Of a stretch of 34,247 nucleotides of DNA, positions 6,086-14,812 are shown one piece after another. The notes under the pieces are model-generated. The model saw nothing but the letters and a program-made list of their open reading frames with translations. It did no database searches and was not told the DNA's origin. Numbering within the stretch: position 1 is the stretch's first letter; the number at the start of each line of letters is the position of its first letter. Source of the stretch: JBPYCR01 sp051846935 (GTDB taxonomy: Bacteria; Bacillota; Bacilli; Bacillales; Amphibacillaceae); the NCBI RefSeq assembly GCF_051846935.1, contig NZ_JBPYCS010000028.1, positions 1 through 34,247 on the forward strand, given 5' to 3'. The translations under genes and the position numbers were made by a program.

Positions 6086-7894
6086 ATGGTGAAGGAACAA
6101 AGAAATGTACGGAATTTTTCAATCATTGCTCATATAGATCATGGCAAATCAACACTAGCTGATCGAATATTAGAAAATACAAAAGCATTAACGAAACGTG
6201 AAATGAAGGAACAATTTTTGGACGGTATGGATTTAGAGCGAGAACGCGGGATAACGATCAAGCTTAATGCGGTTCAATTAAACTATCAACGACCAAGTGG
6301 AGAGACGTATACATTTCATTTAATTGATACACCAGGACATGTTGATTTTACGTACGAAGTATCGAGAAGTTTAGCTGCTTGTGAGGGAGCTATTCTTGTA
6401 GTGGATGCAGCACAAGGGATCGAAGCACAAACACTCGCAAATGTTTATCTTGCTTTAGATAACAATTTGGAGATCATCCCTGTTATTAATAAAATTGATT
6501 TGCCGAACGCAGATCCTGAGCGCGTAACAAAAGAGCTTGTCGATGTAGTCGGAATTGATCCGAATGATGTTATATTAGCATCGGCAAAAGATAATATAGG
6601 CATCGATGAAATATTAGAAAGAATTGTTGAAGTAGTTCCTCCTCCAGCAGGAGAACAAGAGGAACCTCTTAAAGCGTTAATATTTGATTCGTTGTATGAT
6701 TCCTACCGTGGAGTCGTTGCGTATGTTTGTATAAAAGAAGGCTCCGTAAAAGTCGGAGATAAAATTCGCATGATGGCAAGCGAAAAGGAATATGAAGTTC
6801 AAGAGTTAGGTGTATTTACACCAAGTCCAGTCAATAAAGATGAATTGACTGTTGGAGATGTAGGTTTTTTAACAGCGGCTGTTAAAAATGTTGCGGATAC
6901 TCGAGTAGGTGATACGATCACATTAGCTCATAACCCTGCAGAAGCCCCACTACCAGGTTACCGTAAATTAAATCCAATGGTATTTTGTGGATTGTATCCT
7001 GTTGATTCAAAAAAATACAATGATTTACGTGAAGCACTTGAGAGACTTGAATTAAACGATTCATCTTTACAATATGAGCCAGAGACATCTCAAGCTCTTG
7101 GTTTCGGTTTTCGTAGTGGATTCCTCGGCTTATTGCACATGGAAATTATTCAAGAAAGAATTGAACGGGAATTTAATATTGATTTAATAACTACAGCTCC
7201 TAGTGTTATTTATGAAGTTGAAAAAACGGACGGCGAAATGATTAAAGTAGATAATCCATCGTCTATGCCAGATCCTCAATCGATTCATGAAATACGCGAG
7301 CCATTTGTTAAATCTACTGTGATGGTGCCAAACGATTATGTAGGGACAGTAATGGAGCTTTGCCAAAAAAAGCGAGGCCAATTTGTAGATATGCAATATT
7401 TAGATGATATTCGGGTGAATGTTATTTATGAAATACCATTATCTGAAATTGTCTACGACTTTTTTGACCAGTTAAAATCGCAAACAAAGGGCTATGCATC
7501 ACTTGACTATGAATTTATTGGTAACCGCGCCTCTAATCTTGTTAAAATGGATATTTTATTAAACTCTGAGCCAATTGACGCTTTATCCATCATCGTTCAT
7601 CGTGATTTCGCTTACTCTAGAGGAAAGCAAATTGTCGAAAAGCTAAAAGAGCTCATTCCGAGACAGCAGTTTGAAGTACCTGTGCAGGCTGCTATTGGTA
7701 ATCAAATTTCAGCCCGTTCCACTATTAAAGCTGTACGAAAAGACGTCACAGCTAAGCTGTATGGGGGCGACGTAACGAGGAAACGGAAGCTTTTGGAAAA
7801 ACAAAAAGAAGGTAAAAAGCGAATGAAAATGGTTGGATCCGTTGAAGTGCCACAAGAAGCTTTTATGGCTGTTTTGCAATTGAACGATGATTAA
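6086..7894 (+). CDS. lepA: Elongation factor 4 (LepA)
   Basis: LepA is a ribosome-binding GTPase involved in translation under stress and in 30S biogenesis. The 602-residue protein has G1 AHIDHGKS (15-22), then RERGITIK, G3 DTPGH, G4 NKID and an SAK G5 block, followed by EF-G-like domains and the LepA-specific C-terminal domain with GDVTRKRKLLEKQKEGKKRM. Length is that of the family. The ATG at 6086 has GGGAGTG (6069-6075) 10 nt upstream. It has its own promoter and a strong terminator. In most Bacillaceae hemW (hemN) follows in the same direction; here it is missing and the heat-shock operon begins instead. Confidence 0.97.
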   Translation: MVKEQRNVRNFSIIAHIDHGKSTLADRILENTKALTKREMKEQFLDGMDLERERGITIKLNAVQLNYQRPSGETYTFHLIDTPGHVDFTYEVSRSLAACEGAILVVDAAQGIEAQTLANVYLALDNNLEIIPVINKIDLPNADPERVTKELVDVVGIDPNDVILASAKDNIGIDEILERIVEVVPPPAGEQEEPLKALIFDSLYDSYRGVVAYVCIKEGSVKVGDKIRMMASEKEYEVQELGVFTPSPVNKDELTVGDVGFLTAAVKNVADTRVGDTITLAHNPAEAPLPGYRKLNPMVFCGLYPVDSKKYNDLREALERLELNDSSLQYEPETSQALGFGFRSGFLGLLHMEIIQERIEREFNIDLITTAPSVIYEVEKTDGEMIKVDNPSSMPDPQSIHEIREPFVKSTVMVPNDYVGTVMELCQKKRGQFVDMQYLDDIRVNVIYEIPLSEIVYDFFDQLKSQTKGYASLDYEFIGNRASNLVKMDILLNSEPIDALSIIVHRDFAYSRGKQIVEKLKELIPRQQFEVPVQAAIGNQISARSTIKAVRKDVTAKLYGGDVTRKRKLLEKQKEGKKRMKMVGSVEVPQEAFMAVLQLNDD

Positions 7895-7910
7895 TCATTT
7901 ATATACCAAA

Positions 7911-7957
7911 GAAAAAATTATTTAGTGAGACACATACTAAATAATTTTTTCTGTTTT
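7911..7957 (+). terminator. lepA terminator
   Basis: GAAAAAATTATTTAGT (7911-7926) and ACTAAATAATTTTTTC (7936-7951) form a perfect 16-bp stem, followed by TGTTTT. The stem is A/T-rich but has T tracts on both strands. Confidence 0.82.
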
Positions 7958-8056
7958 ATACAAGCAAAATAGGAAGAAGTAAGTCGTACGAGTAGAAAAT
8001 TAAGAATGGACATATCCAATCGTAAACAATTGACACAATCAAGTAAGTCATCTACA

Positions 8057-8085
8057 TTGACAAAAAAATAATGATTTGATAATTT
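8057..8085 (+). promoter_or_regulatory. SigA promoter of the hrcA-dnaK operon
   Basis: A perfect TTGACA (8057-8062). The -10 is either GATAAT (8078-8083, 15-bp spacer) or TAATTT (8080-8085, 17-bp spacer). The start of transcription would fall just before the CIRCE operator. Confidence 0.7.
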
Positions 8086-8095
8086 ATTATTAGCA

Positions 8096-8122
8096 TTAGC
8101 ACTCTGTAGCTTCGAGTGCTAA
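8096..8122 (+). promoter_or_regulatory. CIRCE operator (HrcA binding site)
   Basis: TTAGCACTC (8096-8104), 9-nt spacer, GAGTGCTAA (8114-8122): an exact match to the CIRCE consensus. It lies between the promoter and hrcA, so HrcA represses its own operon and heat relieves this. Confidence 0.98.
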
Positions 8123-8139
8123 CAGAGGTGATGATCAGC

Positions 8140-9171
8140 ATGTTAACAGATAGGCAGCTACTTATATTACAGACTATCATTGATGACTTTATCGAATCTG
8201 CCCATCCCGTTGGCTCAAGACTTATCTCTAAGAAAGAAAATATTACCTTGAGCGCAGCAACAATAAGAAATGTTATGGCCGATTTAGAAGATATGGAGCT
8301 TTTAGAGAAAACACATTCTTCCTCTGGTCGCATACCGTCTGAAAAAGGGTATCGTTATTATGTCGATCATGTTATTGCTCCTTCGATTCAGTTACAGGAG
8401 GTTGACGTGATTAAGCATATGCTGCAGGATGGCTTTTTTGCGTTTGAGCAAATTGTACAAATGTCGGCCCAAGTGTTATCAGACTTGACGAATTATACGT
8501 CCATAATACTTGGACCAGAAGTTAATGAAACGAAATTAAAACAAATTCAAATCGTTCCATTATCTGATCAAACTGCTGTAGCAATTCTAGTAACGAATAC
8601 GGGGCACGTTGAGCACCGTTCATTTACAATTCCAGAAGGTATAAGTACTTCCGATTTGGAAAAAATGGTTAATATTTTGAACGAACGATTGCACGCTGTT
8701 CCAATTACTCATTTATCCGATCGATTAGATGCTGAGATTCATTTTCTAATGAAAAAGTACATTAAAAATTCTGAACAGCTCTTTCGTTATTTAAAGACGG
8801 TACTATCTCATGATGAATCGGTCAAATTGTATATTGGCGGGAAATCAAACATGTTAATGCAGCCCGAGTTTCAAGATGTCGATAAGGTACATTCTTTTTA
8901 CTCCATGATGGAAAATGAAGAGGCGATTGTAAATTTATTGAAAAATAATGATAAAGGCTTGCGTGTCTCTATTGGTAATGAAAATAAGATCGAAGCAATT
9001 AAAAATTTAAGCTTAATCACCGCAAATTATCAATTAGGAAGTGAGCAAGTAGGAACAATTGGGCTCATAGGTCCAACACGCATGGAGTACAGAAAAGTTA
9101 TAACATTATTGCATGCTTTATCCGAAGAAATGACAGATGCCTTATATGTATGGTATCAAAATAATCAATAA
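8140..9171 (+). CDS. hrcA: Heat-inducible transcription repressor HrcA
   Basis: HrcA binds CIRCE and represses the chaperone operon; its activity depends on GroE. The 343-residue protein begins MLTDRQLLILQ and has an N-terminal winged-helix region (about 1-75, with VGSRLISKK, AATIRNVMADLE and THSSSGRIPSEKGYRYYVD), then the GAF-like dimerisation domain; LITANYQLGSEQVGTIGLIGPTRM (split here: LITANYQLG and GLIGPTRM) is typical of the C-terminus. The ATG at 8140 follows AGAGGTGAT by a normal distance and gives exactly the length of the B. subtilis protein. An upstream in-frame GTG (8116) lies within CIRCE and is rejected. First gene of the operon, 106 nt before grpE. Confidence 0.97.
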   Translation: MLTDRQLLILQTIIDDFIESAHPVGSRLISKKENITLSAATIRNVMADLEDMELLEKTHSSSGRIPSEKGYRYYVDHVIAPSIQLQEVDVIKHMLQDGFFAFEQIVQMSAQVLSDLTNYTSIILGPEVNETKLKQIQIVPLSDQTAVAILVTNTGHVEHRSFTIPEGISTSDLEKMVNILNERLHAVPITHLSDRLDAEIHFLMKKYIKNSEQLFRYLKTVLSHDESVKLYIGGKSNMLMQPEFQDVDKVHSFYSMMENEEAIVNLLKNNDKGLRVSIGNENKIEAIKNLSLITANYQLGSEQVGTIGLIGPTRMEYRKVITLLHALSEEMTDALYVWYQNNQ

Positions 9172-9277
9172 AATATTGGCTATTGCAAATCGGTTATTTA
9201 TTAAATAGTAAATTGTTTATTTCAACTACATTTCATGATAGAGTGTACAATGGCTAGTATTTTTGGGAGGTGCTGTA

Positions 9278-9877
9278 GTGGGAGAGCAGAGTAAGGAAAC
9301 CGTAGTTACTGATGAACAGGATACGGTGGAACAAATTGATCTTGAACATAAAGAGACAGATCATAGTAATGAGGCAGAAAGCGATCATGTAGATAATAAT
9401 ACTGAGGCGGAAGTAGAACTGGAATTACTTCACCAGAAGCTTGATAGCCTGGAGAAGGAAAAAGATTCTGTTAACGATCGCTTGTTGCGCTTACAAGCCG
9501 AATATGAAAACTTTAAGAAACGTTCTGAAAGAGAAAAAGCTGCAGAACGCAAATATAAGTCTCAAGATTTAGCTGACGCATTACTTCCAGCAATCGATAA
9601 TTTCGAGCGGGCTTTAAAAATTGAAGTGAATGACGATAATCGAAACTTATTTGAAGGTATTACAATGGTATATAATCAACTTCAAGAAGCATTTAAAGCA
9701 CAAGGAATAGAAAAAATTAAAACGGTTGATGAACCTTTTGATCCGAACTTGCATCATGCGGTTATGCAAGTAGAGGAAGAAGGAAAAGAATCAAATACGA
9801 TTGTCGAAGAACTACAAGCAGGATATATTTTAAACGACCGCGTAATACGACCTGCAATGGTTAAAGTAAATAAATAA
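9278..9877 (+). CDS. grpE: Nucleotide exchange factor GrpE
   Basis: GrpE speeds ADP release from DnaK. The 199-residue protein has an acidic, disordered N-terminus (about 1-50, many D and E), a long coiled-coil helix (about 50-110, with LLRLQAEYENFKKRSEREK) and the C-terminal beta wing (FDPNLHHAVMQVEEEGKE, ending LNDRVIRPAMVKVNK). The GTG at 9278 is chosen because GGGAGGT (9265-9271) lies 6 nt upstream; a TTG at 9263 overlaps that site. The strongly acidic N-terminus could reflect salt adaptation, but acidic tails are also common in GrpE. It lies in the order hrcA-grpE-dnaK under CIRCE control. Confidence 0.96.
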   Translation: MGEQSKETVVTDEQDTVEQIDLEHKETDHSNEAESDHVDNNTEAEVELELLHQKLDSLEKEKDSVNDRLLRLQAEYENFKKRSEREKAAERKYKSQDLADALLPAIDNFERALKIEVNDDNRNLFEGITMVYNQLQEAFKAQGIEKIKTVDEPFDPNLHHAVMQVEEEGKESNTIVEELQAGYILNDRVIRPAMVKVNK

Positions 9878-9907
9878 TTTGTCTTTGTAGTAAAGGAGAG
9901 TGTCGTT

Positions 9908-11755
9908 ATGAGTAAAATTATTGGTATTGATTTAGGTACAACAAATTCTTGTGTTTCTGTTATGGAAGGTGGGGAAGCAGTCGTTATCCCTAACCCAGAA
10001 GGGAATCGAACTACTCCATCTGTAGTGGCGTTCAAAAATGGAGAACGTCAAGTGGGTGAAGTAGCTAAGCGACAAGCAATTACAAACCCGGATACCATTC
10101 AATCTGTTAAACGTCATATGGGAACCGATTATAAAGTGAACATTGATGGGAAAGATTACACGCCACAAGAAGTATCAGCAATTATTCTTCAGCATATAAA
10201 GTCATATGCAGAAGATTATATTGGTGAAAAAGTAGAAAAAGCTGTAATAACGGTTCCAGCATATTTTAATGATGCTGAACGTCAAGCGACAAGAGATGCA
10301 GGGATTATCGCAGGTTTAGAAGTTGAACGCATCATTAACGAGCCGACTGCAGCAGCTTTAGCTTACGGTATTGACAAAGACGACCAAGACCAAACGATTT
10401 TAGTATATGACTTAGGTGGAGGTACGTTTGACGTATCTATACTTGATATCGGTGACGGAACATTTGAAGTTATTTCTACAGCAGGTGACAACCGCCTTGG
10501 TGGAGATGATTTTGACGAAGTAATTATTGAACATATGGTTCAGGAATTTAGAAAAGAAAACGGAATTGATTTGTCACAGGACAAAATGGCTACACAACGA
10601 TTGAAGGATGCCGCTGAAAAAGCGAAAAAAGATTTGTCAGGAGTTTCACAAACACAAATCTCTCTGCCGTTTATTACGGCGGGCGATGCTGGTCCATTGC
10701 ATTTAGAAATGAACCTCACACGTGCAAAGTTTGAAGAATTAACATCTGACTTAGTAGAGCGGACGATGATTCCAGTACGTAAGTCACTATCTGATGCAGA
10801 TCTTAGTGCAAACGACATTGATAAAGTAATTCTTGTAGGTGGTTCTACTCGTATTCCAGCTGTACAGGAAGCTATTAAAAAGGAAACCGGTAAGGAGCCA
10901 TCTAAAGGCGTAAATCCTGATGAAGTAGTTGCGCTAGGAGCAGCAATTCAAGGTGGTGTATTGCAAGGAGACGTTAAAGATGTTCTATTGCTTGATGTTA
11001 CACCACTATCTTTAGGAATTGAGACAATGGGCGGAGTAACAACGAAGCTTATTGAGCGAAATACAACTATTCCTACAAGTGAATCACAAGTGTTTTCAAC
11101 AGCAGCCGATAATCAGACGGCAGTAGATATTCATGTACTACAAGGAGAACGTGAAATGGCTGCCGATAATAAAACACTTGGCCGTTTCCAACTTACAGAC
11201 ATTCCTCCAGCACCTAGAGGAGTGCCGCAAATTGAAGTTTCTTTCGATATTGATGCAAATGGTATTGTTAATGTTCGTGCGAAAGATCTAGGTACGAATA
11301 AAGAACAATCTATAACAATTAAATCATCCTCCGGTTTATCCGATGAAGAAATTGATAAAATGGTTAAGGATGCGGAAGAAAATGCGGAAGCAGATAAAAA
11401 ACGCCGTGAAGAAATAGATTTACGTAATGAAGCCGATCAGCTTATTTTTACAACGGATAAAACCTTGAAAGATTTAGCTGAAAAGGTTTCAGACGATGAA
11501 AAGCAGAAAGCAGAAGAAGCAAAAGAAGCATTGAAAAAAGCAATCGAATCAGATGATATAGATGAAATTAAGGCTAAGAAAGAAGCGCTAGAAGAGCAAG
11601 TTCAACAGCTATCTGTCAAACTTTATGAACAAATGGCTCAAGAACAGCAGGCACAAGCAGGGCAAGAAGGAGATGCTTCCGAACAAGCAGAGGACGTAGT
11701 CGATGCTGATTACACGGAAGTAGACGAAGATGAGAAAAAAGAGGATCAAAAATAA
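9908..11755 (+). CDS. dnaK: Chaperone protein DnaK (Hsp70)
   Basis: DnaK binds exposed hydrophobic segments in an ATP-driven cycle with DnaJ and GrpE. The 615-residue protein starts MSKIIGIDLGTTNSCV (phosphate 1 motif), has LVYDLGGGTFDVSI (phosphate 2), VGGSTRIPAVQ, the linker DVLLLDVTPLSLGIE near residues 360-375, a substrate domain and a helical lid. The acidic tail ends DADYTEVDEDEKKEDQK. Length fits Gram-positive DnaK. The ATG at 9908 follows AAAGGAGA (9891-9898). It is 30 nt after grpE and is followed by a strong terminator, so dnaK mRNA probably outnumbers dnaJ mRNA. Confidence 0.98.
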   Translation: MSKIIGIDLGTTNSCVSVMEGGEAVVIPNPEGNRTTPSVVAFKNGERQVGEVAKRQAITNPDTIQSVKRHMGTDYKVNIDGKDYTPQEVSAIILQHIKSYAEDYIGEKVEKAVITVPAYFNDAERQATRDAGIIAGLEVERIINEPTAAALAYGIDKDDQDQTILVYDLGGGTFDVSILDIGDGTFEVISTAGDNRLGGDDFDEVIIEHMVQEFRKENGIDLSQDKMATQRLKDAAEKAKKDLSGVSQTQISLPFITAGDAGPLHLEMNLTRAKFEELTSDLVERTMIPVRKSLSDADLSANDIDKVILVGGSTRIPAVQEAIKKETGKEPSKGVNPDEVVALGAAIQGGVLQGDVKDVLLLDVTPLSLGIETMGGVTTKLIERNTTIPTSESQVFSTAADNQTAVDIHVLQGEREMAADNKTLGRFQLTDIPPAPRGVPQIEVSFDIDANGIVNVRAKDLGTNKEQSITIKSSSGLSDEEIDKMVKDAEENAEADKKRREEIDLRNEADQLIFTTDKTLKDLAEKVSDDEKQKAEEAKEALKKAIESDDIDEIKAKKEALEEQVQQLSVKLYEQMAQEQQAQAGQEGDASEQAEDVVDADYTEVDEDEKKEDQK

Positions 11756-11771
11756 GCTTTGTAAAAAATTA

Positions 11772-11807
11772 AGTCAAAGTCGGGTTTATCTTGGCTTTGA
11801 CTTTTTT
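11772..11807 (+). terminator. Terminator between dnaK and dnaJ
   Basis: AGTCAAAGTC (11772-11781) pairs with GGCTTTGACT (11793-11802), with one G-U pair, and is followed by TTTTT. It would split the operon into hrcA-grpE-dnaK and a less abundant dnaJ part. A similar arrangement is known in B. subtilis. Confidence 0.85.
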
Positions 11808-11846
11808 CTGATAACAAGAAGAACGTAAAGTCCGTTCGATGAGCGT

Positions 11847-11876
11847 TTGCGTTCCTTCTGTAAGAAATGATAAGAT
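11847..11876 (+). promoter_or_regulatory. Weak promoter candidate for dnaJ
   Basis: TTGCGT (11847-11852), 18-bp spacer, TAAGAT (11871-11876), lying after the dnaK terminator. Each hexamer matches the consensus at only four of six bases. Confidence 0.3.
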
Positions 11877-11917
11877 TAAACGGATGTAATTAGTGTGTGT
11901 CGGGGAGTGATGAACGA

Positions 11918-13036
11918 TTGAGTAAAAGAGACTATTATGATGTACTTGGTATAGATAAAAACGCATCTAAAGATGAAATAAGAAAAGCTTACCGCAAATT
12001 AGCAAGAAAATATCATCCAGATGTAAACAAAGAAGCCGGTGCTGAAGAGAAATTTAAAGAAGCGAAAGAAGCATACGAAGTACTTGGCAACGAACAAAAG
12101 CGTGCTCAATATGATCAATTTGGTCATGCGGCTACAAACGGCCAAGGATTTGGTGCAGGTGCATCAGACTTTTCTGGATTCGGTGATATTTTTGATATGT
12201 TCTTCGGCGGAGGACATCGTCAAGATCCAAATGCTCCGCAACAAGGGGCTGATTTACAATACACAATTGTTTTAGATTTTGAAGAGGCTGTTTTTGGTAA
12301 AGAAACGGAAATCAGTATCCCAAAAGATGAAGAATGCAGCACGTGTAAAGGATCAGGAGCAAAGCCGGGAACTAAACCCAAAACGTGCACGTATTGTAAA
12401 GGTACCGGACAGCTAAATATGGAACAAAACACTCCATTCGGCAAGGTAGTAAATCGGCGAGTTTGCCACCATTGCCATGGAACTGGAAAGATCATTCCAG
12501 AGAAATGTCCAACATGTAATGGGAATGGAAAAGTTAAAAAACACGCAAAGATAAAAATTTCGATTCCGGCAGGTATTGATGAAGGGCAACAAATCCGTGT
12601 TTCTGGTAGAGGGGAAGCAGGAAAAAATGGTGGGCCTCCAGGCGATTTATTTGTTGTTGTACAAATAAAAAGTCATGATTTCTTCAAAAGAGAAGGCGAT
12701 AACATTTATTGTGAATTGCCTATTACATTTGCGCAGGCTGCTTTAGGAGATGAAATTGAAGTGCCGACTGTCCATGGTAAAGTATCAATTAAAGTACCGG
12801 CAGGGACCCAAACAGGTAAAACTTTTCGACTAAAAGGTAAAGGGGTTCCAAATGTACGAGGGTACGGACACGGTGATCAACATATTCAAATACGGGTAGT
12901 CACACCTACTAAATTAACGAGCAGACAAAAGGAATTACTAATGGAATTTAATGAAATTAGTAAAAACGACCCAATTGTTGAGCAGGATGATTCCATTTTC
13001 CAACGATTTAAAAAAGCATTTAAGGGTGACCAATAG
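11918..13036 (+). CDS. dnaJ: Chaperone protein DnaJ (Hsp40)
   Basis: DnaJ delivers substrates to DnaK and stimulates its ATPase. The 372-residue protein is a type I DnaJ: J domain with HPD at 33-35, a glycine/phenylalanine-rich segment (about 72-105), four zinc-binding repeats starting at Cys140, Cys157, Cys183 and Cys197, and C-terminal substrate-binding domains. I start at the TTG at 11918 (reads MSKRDYYDVLG), with GGGGAGTGA 7 nt upstream; the earlier in-frame GTG at 11897 would add seven residues not found in DnaJ. prmA follows after 67 nt with no terminator between, so dnaJ-prmA-rsmE-mtaB form the second half of the heat-shock operon. Confidence 0.97.
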   Translation: MSKRDYYDVLGIDKNASKDEIRKAYRKLARKYHPDVNKEAGAEEKFKEAKEAYEVLGNEQKRAQYDQFGHAATNGQGFGAGASDFSGFGDIFDMFFGGGHRQDPNAPQQGADLQYTIVLDFEEAVFGKETEISIPKDEECSTCKGSGAKPGTKPKTCTYCKGTGQLNMEQNTPFGKVVNRRVCHHCHGTGKIIPEKCPTCNGNGKVKKHAKIKISIPAGIDEGQQIRVSGRGEAGKNGGPPGDLFVVVQIKSHDFFKREGDNIYCELPITFAQAALGDEIEVPTVHGKVSIKVPAGTQTGKTFRLKGKGVPNVRGYGHGDQHIQIRVVTPTKLTSRQKELLMEFNEISKNDPIVEQDDSIFQRFKKAFKGDQ

Positions 13037-13103
13037 CTTTTTTAAATTAGAATTCATAACGAACAAATAGGGTAATCTAGACGATAAAAGGATGTGAACC
13101 TGT

Positions 13104-14045
13104 TTGCAATGGGTGGAAGTTACAATTCATACGAGCAACGAAGCAATGGAGCCGATCTCTAATTTCTTGAATGAAATGGGAGCGAACGGAACCGTTATAG
13201 AAGACCCAGCAGATTTAGTGAAAGAAAATATTCAAATGTTTGGCGAATTGTATGCACTTGATCCGCGCGATTACCCAGCGGATGGCATCTTAATTAAAGC
13301 TTATTTCTCTAATAATGCTCAAGTACATGATAAAGTTAGCGGAATTAAAGATTACTTCAAAACATTAGAGCAAATAGGGTTTCGGCTTGGTGCAAAAAAA
13401 ATATCATTAAAAGAAATAAAAGAAGATGATTGGGCAAACGCATGGAAAAAGTTTTATAAACCTGTTCAAATTACAAATCGCATTACAATTGTTCCATCAT
13501 GGGAAAAATATGCTCCAAAAACAGATGAAGAACAGATTATTGAATTAGATCCAGGCATGGCTTTCGGAACGGGTACTCATCCTACTACAATATTAAGTAT
13601 AAAAGCGCTTGAAAAATACGTTTCTAACAATAATATTGTTCTAGACGTAGGCTGTGGTTCAGGTATATTAAGTATTGTCGCTGCCAAATTAGGTGCACAA
13701 AACATTTATGCATACGATTTAGATGAGGTTGCCGTGAGAAGTACAAGGACGAATGTCGCAATGAACGGCGTTGAACATAGAGTGGAAGTGAAACAAAATG
13801 ATCTGTTGAACGGTGTCGAAAAACGAGCTGATATTATTGTTTCTAACATTTTAGCAGAAATTATTGTGAAGTTTACGGACAAAGCATGGGATAACTTACG
13901 GAATAACGGCTTATTTATTACTTCAGGAATTATTGCTAAAAAGGAGCAACAGGTGAAAGAACATTTGATAAAAAATAAATTTCACATTGCAGAAAAACAT
14001 GAGATGAATGGATGGATTTCACTTGTTGCTATAAAAGTGGAGTAG
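13104..14045 (+). CDS. prmA: Ribosomal protein L11 methyltransferase
   Basis: PrmA uses S-adenosylmethionine to trimethylate lysines and the N-terminus of ribosomal protein L11. The 313-residue protein has the substrate-binding N-terminal domain (about 1-90), the block DPGMAFGTGTHPTT, and a Rossmann methyltransferase fold with LDVGCGSG at 180-187 and the catalytic-site loop SNILAEI. The start is TTG at 13104 (MQWVEVTIHTS) after AAAGGATGTGA; no ATG fits the family N-terminus. It follows dnaJ and overlaps the ribosome site of rsmE, as in the B. subtilis heptacistronic operon. Confidence 0.96.
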   Translation: MQWVEVTIHTSNEAMEPISNFLNEMGANGTVIEDPADLVKENIQMFGELYALDPRDYPADGILIKAYFSNNAQVHDKVSGIKDYFKTLEQIGFRLGAKKISLKEIKEDDWANAWKKFYKPVQITNRITIVPSWEKYAPKTDEEQIIELDPGMAFGTGTHPTTILSIKALEKYVSNNNIVLDVGCGSGILSIVAAKLGAQNIYAYDLDEVAVRSTRTNVAMNGVEHRVEVKQNDLLNGVEKRADIIVSNILAEIIVKFTDKAWDNLRNNGLFITSGIIAKKEQQVKEHLIKNKFHIAEKHEMNGWISLVAIKVE

Positions 14046-14055
14046 GTGCTTGTTC

Positions 14056-14811
14056 ATGCAACGATATTTTTTACAAGAAGATAGCTGGAAAGCAAATAAT
14101 GTATCTATTGAGGATGAAGATGCGCATCATATTATAAACGTCATGAGAAGTAAAATTAATGACGAGATTATTTGCTGTCATCCGAATGGCAAAGCAGCGA
14201 GATGTAGACTACTATCTTTTGAGAATAACCGTGTGATCGGATCAATAATTGAATGGTTGGATAGCAATAAAGAGTCGCCAATAAAAGTTACAATTGCCCA
14301 AGGATTGCCGAAGGGAGATAAGTTCGAGCTCGTTTTGCAAAAAGGTACGGAGCTCGGTGCTTGGGGATTTATCCCATTTCAGGCGGAGCGATCCGTTGTA
14401 AATTGGGATAAAAGAAAAACTGAAAAAAAAGTGAAACGCTACGCTAGAATCGTGAAAGAAGCAAGTGAGCAAAGCGAGCGTAATTTTATCCCATTCGTAC
14501 AAAAACCGGTTTCCCTGTCCAAATTAATTGCAGACAGTAAAACGTATACAATTAAATTAGTTGCATATGAAAACGAAGCAAAGCAAGCAACTTATCAATC
14601 GCTAGCGACAGAGTTGAAAAAGTTAAAAAGTGGGGATTCGTTACTCGTCTGTATAGGACCTGAAGGCGGCTTTTCTGACAAAGAAATTAATACATTAAAA
14701 GCAAATGACTTCGTACCAGTTCGGTTCGGTCCGAGAATATTACGCACGGAAACAGCTGCACTCTATTTATTATCAAGCATTTCCTATCACTTTGAAGAAT
14801 TGGGGTGTTAA
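14056..14811 (+). CDS. rsmE: 16S rRNA (uracil1498-N3)-methyltransferase
   Basis: RsmE methylates N3 of U1498 in 16S rRNA. The 251-residue protein has an N-terminal PUA-like domain (starting MQRYFLQEDSW) and a SPOUT knotted methyltransferase domain with GLPKGDKFELVLQKGTELG, GPEGGF (201-206) and the closing LRTETAALYLLSSISY. The ATG at 14056 follows AGGTG by 7 nt; the TTG at 14050 is nearer and less likely. The prmA stop lies 10 nt upstream and mtaB starts 1 nt after the rsmE stop, so the three are translated from one mRNA. Confidence 0.95.
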   Translation: MQRYFLQEDSWKANNVSIEDEDAHHIINVMRSKINDEIICCHPNGKAARCRLLSFENNRVIGSIIEWLDSNKESPIKVTIAQGLPKGDKFELVLQKGTELGAWGFIPFQAERSVVNWDKRKTEKKVKRYARIVKEASEQSERNFIPFVQKPVSLSKLIADSKTYTIKLVAYENEAKQATYQSLATELKKLKSGDSLLVCIGPEGGFSDKEINTLKANDFVPVRFGPRILRTETAALYLLSSISYHFEELGC

Positions 14812-14812
14812 A

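Noticed and set aside
9278..9430. Acidic GrpE N-terminus as proof of a halophile
   Set aside because: Acidic tails are common in GrpE and the other proteins are not clearly acid-biased.
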